DNA from: JAOACQ01 sp049968515
Lineage (GTDB): Bacteria; Spirochaetota; Brevinematia; Brevinematales; JAOACQ01
Assembly: GCA_049968515.1 (NCBI GenBank)
Contig: JBMFQR010000049.1
Coordinates: 1 to 9,097 of the forward strand
Direction: 5' to 3'
DNA length: 9,097 nucleotides
Shown here in pieces: positions 1-7,034 of this stretch. A model generated the notes under the pieces. It did no database searches and was not told the origin of the DNA. It was given only the letters and a program-made list of their open reading frames with translations. Both the position numbers and the translations under genes were made by a program. Position 1 is the stretch's first letter, and every line of letters starts with the position of its first letter.

Positions 1-40
1 AGTCGACTCCATCGCTACTTTCACTTCTTCCCTCGGATAA

Positions 41-781
41 ACTCTTATCCTTCTTTCAAGCTCTTCAAAACCCTCCTATCTTATCATACCATCTCCTTTT
101 GTAGTAAGCTTTGCTATAATCATCCTACTGGTCTTTAGCTTTATAATTTTACCTGTTTTTGAAGATACATATAGAAACCTTTCTTCTCAACTACCATATT
201 TTACAAGAACCGTCCTCTATACTCTAAATGCTTTAAAATACTTCCTTCCTGCAATAATTACATTGGCACTGGCTTTATTTTTTATATTTCAAGCGAGAAA
301 AAATGAAATTCTGGAAAGAATTATATTGTGTACTCCATTTTTTTCAAAAAACTATAAACTTGAAAAATTGCTTAAGATTATCAAAAGTCTTGAATTTCTC
401 ATTAATAATAGAGTAAACATCTTAAAATCGATTGAAATTACCGCTTCCATAGTAGAAGAAAGCCCCCTGTATAAAAATATCCTGAGCGGCTTAATAAATA
501 AGATAAAAAAAAAAGAAAGTCTCTCTACGGCTATAAAAAATGAAAAAGAATTCACCACTTTTTTCATTCAGGCAACTTCTATAGGAGAAAATTCGGGAAG
601 ACTTGGCGAATTATTATCAGAAACTTCAAAATATTATGATAAGGAATTCGAGACAGGCACAGAAAAATTTCTGAGTCTTCTCGGCCCAGTTCTAATAATC
701 ATTACTGGCATAATAATAGGAATAATAGTTATAGCACTATTTCTGCGGATTATCCAGCTCCCTGAAATTATAAGTATTTAG
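41..781 (+). CDS. GspF/PilC-family inner-membrane platform protein, C-terminal part (5' end missing or interrupted)
   Basis: C-terminal part of a type II secretion/type IV pilus platform protein (T2SF family), which sits in the inner membrane and couples the assembly ATPase to pilin polymerisation. The open frame shows a membrane helix (about nt 98-154), a second one (about 240-290), a cytoplasmic helical T2SF domain with the family motif GENSG at nt 584-598, and a C-terminal helix (about 680-760) rich in Ile/Gly as in GspF. Family members have about 400 residues with two T2SF domains; only about 246 codons are open here, so the first domain is absent. There is no ATG or GTG in frame; the first usable start is TTG at 263, which would fall inside the second helix and is probably not the true start. 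An in-frame TAA lies at 38-40, so the gene is either frameshifted there or split. The next gene follows after 21 bp, suggesting one operon. The family call is firm; GspF versus PilC cannot be decided. Confidence 0.82.
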   Translation, partial: TLILLSSSSKPSYLIIPSPFVVSFAIIILLVFSFIILPVFEDTYRNLSSQLPYFTRTVLYTLNALKYFLPAIITLALALFFIFQARKNEILERIILCTPFFSKNYKLEKLLKIIKSLEFLINNRVNILKSIEITASIVEESPLYKNILSGLINKIKKKESLSTAIKNEKEFTTFFIQATSIGENSGRLGELLSETSKYYDKEFETGTEKFLSLLGPVLIIITGIIIGIIVIALFLRIIQLPEIISI

Positions 782-802
782 CCTTTTTCCGAAAATTATA
801 TC

Positions 803-2215
803 ATGATAGAAATATGCAAGGCAGAGAATGGAAATCTTACCATAAAAAAAGATGGCAGATTTCTTATCAGCAACTATAATCCAATAAAGGAAATAAATAG
901 ATTTCTTGACACAGTAGACTTTAAGAAGAGTGAATTTTACATACTCTTTGGAATAGCTCTCGGCTATCTGCCAGAGGAGATTGAAAAAAGAGGGGTTTCA
1001 AGTTCTGAAATACTTATCTTTCTACCTATAGAAGAGGAAAAAAAATTTCTGAACGAAAAATATACCCTCTTAACAGAAAAAAACCTCCCTGCACTCCTCG
1101 AAAAAAAGCTTTCTGAAGGAAAAAAGCCAAAAATTATAGCCCTCGAATCCTACAAAAAAGCACTCTTTCAAGAGTTCAATACCTTTGAAAATTCAGTGAT
1201 ATCAAACCTCAAAATTGCAGTCGAAAATATAAAGGTAACCTCATTTTTTTCAAGAATCTGGTTTTTCAACATATTGAGAAATTTAATTTTAGCATTAAGA
1301 AATGACTGGAAATATTTAGAAATAAAATGTAAAACAGACCTTCCAGTATTAATATGTGCTGCAGGTCCCTCCCTGAATCTGAAACTTAAGGAAATAAAGG
1401 AGAACAGAGAAAATATTATTATTTTATCAGTGCTTTCGGCATTTGAGACATTAAATTCCAATGGCATAAAACCAGACGGAATTATAATTACTGATGGAGG
1501 AGTAGCAAATAGTTTATATTTCAGAAATATACCCTCCGATATACTGGTCTTTGCCGACATTTGTGCCTCAAGCAGTTTCCTCTCGAAGTTGAGAAATAAA
1601 GTAATAATCCTCAACCTTAAAGAAGAAATCGAAAATCCAACCTTCCAACTTCAGGAACCATCCGTAAGTGTAACTGCAGCAAAATTAGCCAGAATGATTA
1701 CGAACTCAAAGGTTATTTTTTCAGGTTTTGATATGGCTTACTCACTTAAATATGGGGGCCATTCTTTTCCAAACGTATTTTCGCTACCTCACTTAAAAAA
1801 ATTTTACAGACTGAATCCAGTTGAAAATCATATGTTTTCATTCCTGAAAAGAGATGATATAATTTTTACAGGAAACAGAATTACAAACAGACAATTCCTA
1901 CTCCTTTCAGAATCAGTAAAACAACTTCTTTCCGATTGTTATTACCTCGAAAATGAGGTGACTGGAAAGTCATTAAAACCCATCGAAAAAGAAAATCTCT
2001 TTCTACCAGAAAATACAGGCAAAGATTTTACAGGTGAAATAATAAAGAAAATATCAAAATTTTTAGAATTCATATCCTTAAACAGAGAAACAATAATTGA
2101 AAATCTTTTACTTAAGGAAAGACTTAAAAACCTTAAATATGACAAAATAAAAGAAAATCTTTTAGAAAAAATAACCACTCTTATCAAAGAAGCTAAAATG
2201 CTACTCCAAGATTGA
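803..2215 (+). CDS. DUF115 / Maf-MptE-like protein (motility-accessory-factor glycosyltransferase family)
   Basis: A 470-residue cytoplasmic protein with no signal peptide or membrane helix. The N-terminal part has a Rossmann-like start (ILFGIALGY, residues 47-55). The DUF115 core follows: a nucleotide-binding-type loop with AAGPSL at 186-191, GIKPDGIIITD at 221-231, a Ser/Thr-Ala-rich helix near 288-300, and SGFDMAY at 307-313 followed by GGH at 318-320. This order is typical of the family that includes flagellin glycosylation Maf proteins and archaeal MptE 6-hydroxymethylpterin pyrophosphokinases. Family membership is seen in the sequence; which reaction it performs is not. In bacteria a sugar-transfer role on surface filament proteins is the usual inference, and its place 21 bp after a GspF/PilC gene would suit a pilin or pseudopilin target. 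The ATG at 803 has no strong Shine-Dalgarno, so translational coupling with the gene before it is possible. The 3' end overlaps the convergent barrel gene by 23 bp. Confidence 0.8.
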   Translation: MIEICKAENGNLTIKKDGRFLISNYNPIKEINRFLDTVDFKKSEFYILFGIALGYLPEEIEKRGVSSSEILIFLPIEEEKKFLNEKYTLLTEKNLPALLEKKLSEGKKPKIIALESYKKALFQEFNTFENSVISNLKIAVENIKVTSFFSRIWFFNILRNLILALRNDWKYLEIKCKTDLPVLICAAGPSLNLKLKEIKENRENIIILSVLSAFETLNSNGIKPDGIIITDGGVANSLYFRNIPSDILVFADICASSSFLSKLRNKVIILNLKEEIENPTFQLQEPSVSVTAAKLARMITNSKVIFSGFDMAYSLKYGGHSFPNVFSLPHLKKFYRLNPVENHMFSFLKRDDIIFTGNRITNRQFLLLSESVKQLLSDCYYLENEVTGKSLKPIEKENLFLPENTGKDFTGEIIKKISKFLEFISLNRETIIENLLLKERLKNLKYDKIKENLLEKITTLIKEAKMLLQD

Positions 2216-2747
2216 GACCTATAATATTAACATAGGTTGTATCCATTGCAATTCCTGTTTTTTTTCTTTCAACATCCCCCAGTGCCCACATAAACTCAAC
2301 ATAAGGCTCTAAAAGAAATCTTTCAAAAAGTATGAACTTGTAACTGACAAAAGTATCTATAAATGGCAAAAGAAAGTTAAATTTAGTTTCGCCGGTATCA
2401 GGGTTAGAAGCTAAAACATTATCATAGCCAAATCCCACTTCCAAAGAAGGTCCTTCAAGCCCCTTGTTAAAAATATTATATGAGAGAAGAAAAGAATAAA
2501 CATAAGAGTCCACCCTGTTGCCAACAGCATTCTTATAAGTCTCAACCACCCCATGTCTCAACTTGAAAGAAAGAAAGCTAAAAAGCTCCTGCTCAAAAGA
2601 TAAGCCGAATCCATAACCTTCATTACTAAGCCCTTCTGTACTCCATCCGAGATCAATGGCTATTACACTTTTACATCTGTTTTCCTGTGTAAAAACAGCA
2701 CTGAAAAACAAAACCAGCAAGAGTAAAAGAATTATAAACTTCTTCAT
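2193..2747 (-). CDS. Small predicted outer-membrane beta-barrel protein
   Basis: A 184-residue protein with a clear signal peptide (residues 1-21: MKK, a run of Leu/Ile/Phe, cleavage likely after AVFTQ). The rest alternates polar and hydrophobic residues with many Gly, Tyr and Phe, and ends in LGVAF. A terminal Phe after an amphipathic strand is the usual recognition signal for the Bam machinery, so an 8-strand-type barrel is the best guess. I do not recognise a specific family. The frame is open a further 20 codons upstream, but the ATG at 2745-2747 is preferred: it begins the signal peptide and has AAGGAAG about six bases upstream. The gene lies 203 bp after another predicted barrel gene on the same strand, with a GC-richer hairpin block between them. 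Its last 23 bases overlap the 3' end of the opposing DUF115 gene. Confidence 0.75.
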   Translation of the reverse strand: MKKFIILLLLLVLFFSAVFTQENRCKSVIAIDLGWSTEGLSNEGYGFGLSFEQELFSFLSFKLRHGVVETYKNAVGNRVDSYVYSFLLSYNIFNKGLEGPSLEVGFGYDNVLASNPDTGETKFNFLLPFIDTFVSYKFILFERFLLEPYVEFMWALGDVERKKTGIAMDTTYVNIIGLNLGVAF

Positions 2748-2794
2748 AAAACTTCCTTTAAAAATTAATGTATTGTCAAAAGTTTTCCCCTTGC

Positions 2795-2910
2795 AGGAGC
2801 CAAACAATGTTCTCTACCAACTTTCTTTCTCAACGGCAAGAAAGAAAGCCAAACCCGACTGCCCTCTGGCTGTCTGTCACTACGCTACCCCACCTCTTTT
2901 AGATGAGGTG
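2795..2910. repeat. GC-richer hairpin block in the leader of the small barrel gene; possible dispersed intergenic repeat
   Basis: This stretch differs sharply from its surroundings: bases 2821-2880 are 31/60 G+C, whereas nearby intergenic DNA is much poorer. It holds a perfect 10-bp inverted repeat (2821-2830 with 2839-2848, 8-base loop) and a 6-bp one at its right edge (2891-2896 with 2905-2910). A plus-strand ORF runs through it without protein-like character. Compact, structured, compositionally foreign blocks between genes are typical of dispersed non-coding repeats, but only one copy lies in this window, so that reading is inference. Confidence 0.35.
2821..2848. repeat. Perfect 10-bp inverted repeat (stem-loop)
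   Basis: CTTTCTTTCT at 2821-2830 is exactly complementary to AGAAAGAAAG at 2839-2848, around the 8-base loop CAACGGCA. On the minus strand it would lie in the 5' leader of the small barrel gene, about 74 bases before its start codon. No T-run follows on either strand, so it is not a standard terminator. Confidence 0.6.
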
Positions 2911-2922
2911 TTGAATTTTTTT
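2891..2922 (+). terminator. Weak intrinsic-terminator-like hairpin, plus-strand orientation
   Basis: CACCTC at 2891-2896 pairs with GAGGTG at 2905-2910 (8-base loop). Seven T's follow at 2916-2922, five bases after the stem. The orientation would stop plus-strand transcripts, such as read-through from the DUF115 gene. The short stem and the gap before the T-run make it weak. It may instead be the edge of the hairpin block described at 2795-2910. Confidence 0.3.
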
Positions 2923-2950
2923 ATCTTTTAACAACATACACTGCTATTAT

Positions 2951-3925
2951 CTAAATTTTATATCTAAAAATTAAAGTAACCTCTCTTAAAAACCAGTATT
3001 CATATACTGACTTTTCTCTCTTTCTTTGATACAAGATAAGATTATAGCCATAATCCTGCTGATAATTTGGCTCATTACCCCACGTAAGTATGAAATCCAG
3101 ACACCTCTCCTTTTCTACTCTGCCACAGGAAAGAATAAGCCCGAATCTCGTAACAGGAATATCAGACCCCCAACCTTCATCTTTAGCCTTTGAGTCATTA
3201 TAGTGCTGGATATCATAGTCAGACCTGTAAAACAAACCCACTCTATTAAGAAGAAAAGGCAGTATACACCCCACATAAATATGATAAATATACCTGAAAT
3301 ACTTCAAATTATCAGCCTTATCTTCATACATCCATATGTCAGTATCCTTTTTCGTACCTAAAAAATATCTGTAATAAATATACTGCCCGATGTTCAGTTG
3401 AAAATGACTATTCCCCTCAAAGAAATCAGCGGTATCAAGCTTTAAAAAGCTTCCCAGATAGTACTTCAGATAGATTTTTGAAAAGCTCTCCATCGCATAT
3501 GTATTGTCCTTTATGCTCTCATCATAAAAGTTTGAGTAAATACCAACTCCGCCACCAAAAAAATCATTATACCAGCCAGTTCCGAAAATCACACCTGCTG
3601 GAAAATCAAGCATTCTACCGAGTGTTTTCCAGCTAAACTCAATATTCCCGTTTAAGGAAATTGGTGAGGCATTAAAAGAAAGCTCTGTCATAAAAGAATC
3701 ATCCCTAACTGGATAGTTTTCCCTGAAATAAAACTCAAGCTTTGTCATAGGATGAACGCTGATAACCTCATTGAGCCTTCTATATTTTTCACCCTCAAGC
3801 AAAAGCAAAAAACCCATCTCGTTGGTTAAACTACCTCTATTCTGCTCATAAAGATACTCCTTGACCATCTGAGGAAAAGAGAGGTTGAATAAAAATAAAA
3901 AAATGCAGATTAAAAAAAATCTCAT
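2951..3925 (-). CDS. Predicted outer-membrane beta-barrel or surface protein of unknown family
   Basis: A 324-residue protein with a signal peptide (MRFFLICIFLFLFNLSFPQ, residues 1-19). The mature part is rich in Tyr, Phe and Gly and alternates hydrophobic and polar residues in strand-length blocks, for example around residues 60-110, 140-165, 175-235 and 255-300. It ends in an amphipathic aromatic strand (LIFRYKI). This is the pattern of an outer-membrane barrel, although the last residue is Ile rather than the favoured Phe. I cannot assign a family. The ATG at 3923-3925 has GGAG five bases upstream. A promoter-like pair lies at 4037-4065, giving a leader of roughly 105 bases. Upstream the gene diverges from the exported GH57-like gene; downstream a second barrel gene follows in the same direction. 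Shared regulation of the three envelope genes is possible but not shown. Confidence 0.72.
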   Translation of the reverse strand: MRFFLICIFLFLFNLSFPQMVKEYLYEQNRGSLTNEMGFLLLLEGEKYRRLNEVISVHPMTKLEFYFRENYPVRDDSFMTELSFNASPISLNGNIEFSWKTLGRMLDFPAGVIFGTGWYNDFFGGGVGIYSNFYDESIKDNTYAMESFSKIYLKYYLGSFLKLDTADFFEGNSHFQLNIGQYIYYRYFLGTKKDTDIWMYEDKADNLKYFRYIYHIYVGCILPFLLNRVGLFYRSDYDIQHYNDSKAKDEGWGSDIPVTRFGLILSCGRVEKERCLDFILTWGNEPNYQQDYGYNLILYQRKREKSVYEYWFLREVTLIFRYKI

Positions 3926-3956
3926 ATTTACTCCAAATCGTACGATTTTTTACAGG

Positions 3957-4030
3957 CTTGAAGTTAAAAGGAGGTGCATTCTGGCAACCCCACACACCGC
4001 CGAAGTTGAATCTAACCCAATACATCAAAC
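3957..4030 (-). other. GC-richer 5' leader block before the large barrel gene
   Basis: Bases 3961-4020 are 29/60 G+C, against 9/60 in the adjacent 4021-4080. The block fills the space between the predicted minus-strand start point (near 4030) and the ribosome-binding site of the barrel gene, so it would be transcribed as its 5' leader. A 60-codon minus-strand frame (TTG at 4028) crosses it and runs out of frame into the barrel gene; I do not believe it is a gene. No riboswitch class is recognised. It could be a regulatory leader or an inserted intergenic repeat. Confidence 0.35.
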
Positions 4031-4036
4031 ATATAA

Positions 4037-4065
4037 ATTTTAAAAGAATTTTAAATAAATTGCAA
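4037..4065 (-). promoter_or_regulatory. Sigma-70-like promoter for the large barrel gene
   Basis: Read on the minus strand: TTGCAA (4065-4060), a 17-base spacer, then TAAAAT (4042-4037). The spacing is ideal and each box differs from consensus by one or two bases. Because the region is very AT-rich, chance matches are common. Confidence 0.45.
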
Positions 4066-4104
4066 AATTTCTCTGAATTTAATGGTAATATATATAGAGA
4101 CTTA

Positions 4105-4183
4105 AATTGAACATTTTTTAAGCAAAGCTTCTAAAGAAATTATTCTTTAGAGAACTTTAGTTCAATTCGGGGAATAAACCGAA
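4105..4183. repeat. Nested inverted repeats in the divergent control region
   Basis: The outer arms AATTGAAC (4105-4112) and GTTCAATT (4160-4167) are perfect complements. Inside them CTAAAGAA (4131-4138) pairs with TTCTTTAG (4143-4150) around a 4-base loop. That stem is extended by T4130-A4151 and a T-G wobble, and after a small internal loop by AAAG (4124-4127) with CTTT (4155-4158). A further hairpin TTCGG (4166-4170) with CCGAA (4179-4183) overlaps the right arm by two bases, so the two could be alternative structures. No T-run follows. The element lies upstream of the predicted promoter of the exported GH57-like gene, so it could be an operator; if transcription starts further upstream it would be a structured leader. 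Confidence 0.55.
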
Positions 4184-4221
4184 AAATTAAATTTCTTAAG
4201 CTTTTAATAACGATAATAAAC

Positions 4222-4250
4222 TTGAAAACTCTCACAAAAAATTATAAAAT
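4222..4250 (+). promoter_or_regulatory. Sigma-70-like promoter for the exported GH57-like gene
   Basis: TTGAAA at 4222-4227, a 17-base spacer, then TAAAAT at 4245-4250. Transcription would start near 4257, just before the ribosome-binding site GGAGG at 4263-4267, leaving a very short leader. Two TTAAGCTT words (4196-4203 and 4253-4260) flank the promoter. Confidence 0.45.
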
Positions 4251-4273
4251 AATTAAGCTTATGGAGGCTGTAA

Positions 4274-7012
4274 ATGAAAAAGATTTTAATTTCTTTGATT
4301 TCAGTATTGATATTCTCTGGCCTTTTTGCCCAGAGTGCAAAATCAAAAACAGGCGAGATATTCATCAATCGTCTCAAAGACGGAAATTTTGAGATGGAAA
4401 GTCCATTTCTGCGAGTTGTTATTTCTCCAAAATATGGTGGTAAGATTGTATCTCTCGTCAACAAAAGAACACTTGAAGAGTTAATCAATTTTGACACAAA
4501 TAAATTAGAAATTCCAGGAATAGGAGAGGACTATATTGACACAATATGGCCCGGAAGTGATGTCAAAACTTATAATGTCAAGTCCGTTGGGCTCGGTAAG
4601 AATGAAGAAAGTTGTTTTATCGAATTCAATTTTTCAATCAAGGAATACAATGATCAGAAAGACGTACTTTTAAGAAAAAAGTTTACCCTTTCAAAAAATG
4701 CCCCTTTAATCTCCATTGAGGTTGAACTAATCAATAATTCGGGTAAGACAATTGGATTAAGATATGGACTTAAAAACTGGTTCAGTTTTGGTGGAAATGA
4801 AGCCAATGAAAGAACAATCTGGACATCACACAACAATCAGATTGAAGAGATACCATTTCTTCCAGATTCAAAGGAACATGGTGAAATCTTAAATCCAGAT
4901 GGATTTATTGGGCTGACAGCAAAAGATGTGAAATCATCAGTTGTCATTCTTTTTGACAAAGAAAATGTAAATAGTGTCGATACATATCACAGTATTGATA
5001 AATTAAGCCTTGAAATAAATTGCAAAAGTATCGAACTTTTCCCAAAAAAATCATTTCTTTTCAAGGCTGACATTCTTGTAATGGAAGATATAAAATCCTT
5101 CAGTGCTGTAAATTTCAACAATAACATTGTAGGTAGTTTTAAACCAGAAATAAAGGGAAATAAGCTATTTATCTCAGGGGTATTTTACAGATATGGGCTG
5201 GAAGAATTAACTGATTTAAAGCTAAAGGTCTCAATGCTTGATGAAAATGACAAGGAGATTGGTGTAATTGCACAGGAAAGAATCTCAACCCTTTCGAAAG
5301 AAAACCCATATAGTTTTAATGTATCTACAGATATAAGCAAGCTTAAGTTGTCTTCTGTAAAGATTTTCTATCAGATTTTTGATTCTTCTGATTTACCCAT
5401 TCTCACTGCAATAAGGGAAGTAGAAATTACAAAGCCAAAAATTACCCCACTGGTAACAGATAAAAATCTTACTGTAAATGTGGTTTTCCTGTTTAATAAG
5501 CCATATTTTGAGAATGCCGATTTGAATAATAAAAACATCGAAAGCGCTATAAATAGCTATTCAAACGTATTGAAATTCATAGAGAAGAAATCGAAGATAA
5601 AGTTTGATGTATCTATAAGTGGTATATTGCTTTATAATATGATAAAAAACAACCCTGCCTTCATTGAATCTTTAAACCAGCTTATAAGTAAGAAAAATAT
5701 CAATCTGCTTGCTACCGGTTTCAGCTATCCTATATTTCCGATGATTTCACCAAAAGATATTGAATACCAGATAGAGCTCGATAGAAATCTTAAATCAGCA
5801 ATTTTTGGGGTAAAGCCAGAGGGCATATTCTTTCCTGAACTTGCATTTGATAATACACCTCTTGAGCCTATTGTGAAAAATCAGATCACATGGTGTTATT
5901 TCAGCGACCTCTCAATAATGAAAGGATATAAAGGCTTTCCCGGAATGAATTATTATGCACCATCACGTATTATGAGTACTGGATTTGGTCTAAATAGCCT
6001 TATTGTTGACACAAAAGCGAAGCAGATTCTGGAAAGAAAGTCTGAAAAAGCAATATCCGACCTCATAAATTATCTTTTAGAGGTGCAAAACAAGAATAAG
6101 GATGGGAAGAACCATGTCGTTCTGCTGATTGAAGCAGAAAAGTGGAATGACATCTCTTTTCTTGATAAGCTATTTGCTGCTCTTGAAGAACTTAAATGGA
6201 TAAAATTTGCAAGCAGCGATGACATATTTAAAGCATTTATTCCAACACAGATTATCCTTGGGGAAAAAATTTCTGGAAGTATATATTTTGATGTTGAAAA
6301 AATGGAAACAGATTTCAGCCCATGGTATATGCCTGAAAGCAAAAAATCTGATTTAAGAAATCTCATTTTTGATACAAGCGATATCTTAAGTAGAAACCTT
6401 GAAAAAATCTCTCTTGCCAAACAGACATATCCGGAAAAGGATTTTTCATATGCAATAAGCCTATATGAAAATGGTTTAGAAAACTACACTCTTGCTCTGC
6501 AGGAAGGCTATCTAAAAGGCAATAATTCCGAAAATCTTAAAATCGCAAAGAGTCTTATAGAAAAATCAAGAAAAACTGTCGCAGGTGTATATGACCTTCT
6601 CATCGGAACTATTAAAGACAAAAAGATTAAAATACCAACATGGAAGGAAAAATCCACTCCATTGCCTGAAGAAGAAAGAGCTAATGCCTTCAATCGTATA
6701 AAGACGAAAACAGTAACAATTATCGATAAAAAGATAAATCCAGAAAAAGTTACACAATTTTCTACAATTTCTATTGATTTCAAGCTTCCTGATACATATA
6801 AGAATATTGACTACAATAACATCGTTGTAATATTCAATGTGAATAATAGCGACGAAATGTACCAGACAAAAGCGAATCTTGCCTTCAATGGAAGAATAAA
6901 GGCAACATTAGGCAATGCTAAGACTGGAGATGAATTGAACTGCTATATTTATTTCAAAGACAACAAGCAAAATTCCTATATTTCTGATAAGATAACAATT
7001 GTTGTGGAGTAA
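4274..7012 (+). CDS. Exported multidomain protein with degenerate GH57-like glycosidase barrel
   Basis: A 912-residue protein with a signal peptide (residues 1-20, ending LFAQ), so periplasmic or surface-located. Residues about 36-275 resemble the beta-sandwich of mutarotase-like domains (SPKYGGKIVSLVN at 51-63). Residues about 285-388 look like an Ig-type sandwich. Residues about 398-655 resemble a GH57 (beta/alpha)7 barrel, with family region 1 read as NKPY (408-411), region 2 as SISGILL (447-453), region 3 as FFPELAF (519-525, candidate nucleophile E522) and region 4 as LIEAEKW (618-624). A helical segment (about 690-785) and a C-terminal beta domain (about 815-912) follow. Known GH57 enzymes act on alpha-glucans and have His-Gln-Pro in region 1 and Asp in region 4. 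Both are changed here, so activity may be lost or altered; I infer only a carbohydrate-related role. The ATG at 4274 has GGAGG six bases upstream. It converges on the response-regulator gene 22 bp away. Confidence 0.72.
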   Translation: MKKILISLISVLIFSGLFAQSAKSKTGEIFINRLKDGNFEMESPFLRVVISPKYGGKIVSLVNKRTLEELINFDTNKLEIPGIGEDYIDTIWPGSDVKTYNVKSVGLGKNEESCFIEFNFSIKEYNDQKDVLLRKKFTLSKNAPLISIEVELINNSGKTIGLRYGLKNWFSFGGNEANERTIWTSHNNQIEEIPFLPDSKEHGEILNPDGFIGLTAKDVKSSVVILFDKENVNSVDTYHSIDKLSLEINCKSIELFPKKSFLFKADILVMEDIKSFSAVNFNNNIVGSFKPEIKGNKLFISGVFYRYGLEELTDLKLKVSMLDENDKEIGVIAQERISTLSKENPYSFNVSTDISKLKLSSVKIFYQIFDSSDLPILTAIREVEITKPKITPLVTDKNLTVNVVFLFNKPYFENADLNNKNIESAINSYSNVLKFIEKKSKIKFDVSISGILLYNMIKNNPAFIESLNQLISKKNINLLATGFSYPIFPMISPKDIEYQIELDRNLKSAIFGVKPEGIFFPELAFDNTPLEPIVKNQITWCYFSDLSIMKGYKGFPGMNYYAPSRIMSTGFGLNSLIVDTKAKQILERKSEKAISDLINYLLEVQNKNKDGKNHVVLLIEAEKWNDISFLDKLFAALEELKWIKFASSDDIFKAFIPTQIILGEKISGSIYFDVEKMETDFSPWYMPESKKSDLRNLIFDTSDILSRNLEKISLAKQTYPEKDFSYAISLYENGLENYTLALQEGYLKGNNSENLKIAKSLIEKSRKTVAGVYDLLIGTIKDKKIKIPTWKEKSTPLPEEERANAFNRIKTKTVTIIDKKINPEKVTQFSTISIDFKLPDTYKNIDYNNIVVIFNVNNSDEMYQTKANLAFNGRIKATLGNAKTGDELNCYIYFKDNKQNSYISDKITIVVE

Positions 7013-7034
7013 GGGAGTTTTTTTTTCCTATCCC

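Noticed and set aside
263..290. Sigma-54-like TGGCAC word inside the GspF/PilC gene
   Set aside because: The -12 element lacks the GC dinucleotide at the required spacing, and the site lies inside a coding region.
2217..2237. 6-bp hairpin just after the DUF115 stop as a terminator
   Set aside because: AT-rich stem without a following T-run, and it lies within the coding end of the opposing gene.
2656..2931. 91-codon plus-strand frame over the small barrel gene's 5' end and the hairpin block
   Set aside because: It is antisense to a signal-peptide-bearing gene and has no ribosome-binding site; it probably only mirrors the repeat-like block.
3972..3990. TGGC...GC sequence in the leader block as a sigma-54 promoter
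   Set aside because: The GC pair is 14 bases from the GG pair rather than 10, and it points away from the adjacent barrel gene.
3846..4028. 60-codon minus-strand frame over the start of the large barrel gene
   Set aside because: It starts with TTG, has no ribosome-binding site and overlaps a better gene in another frame; it reflects the GC-rich leader block.
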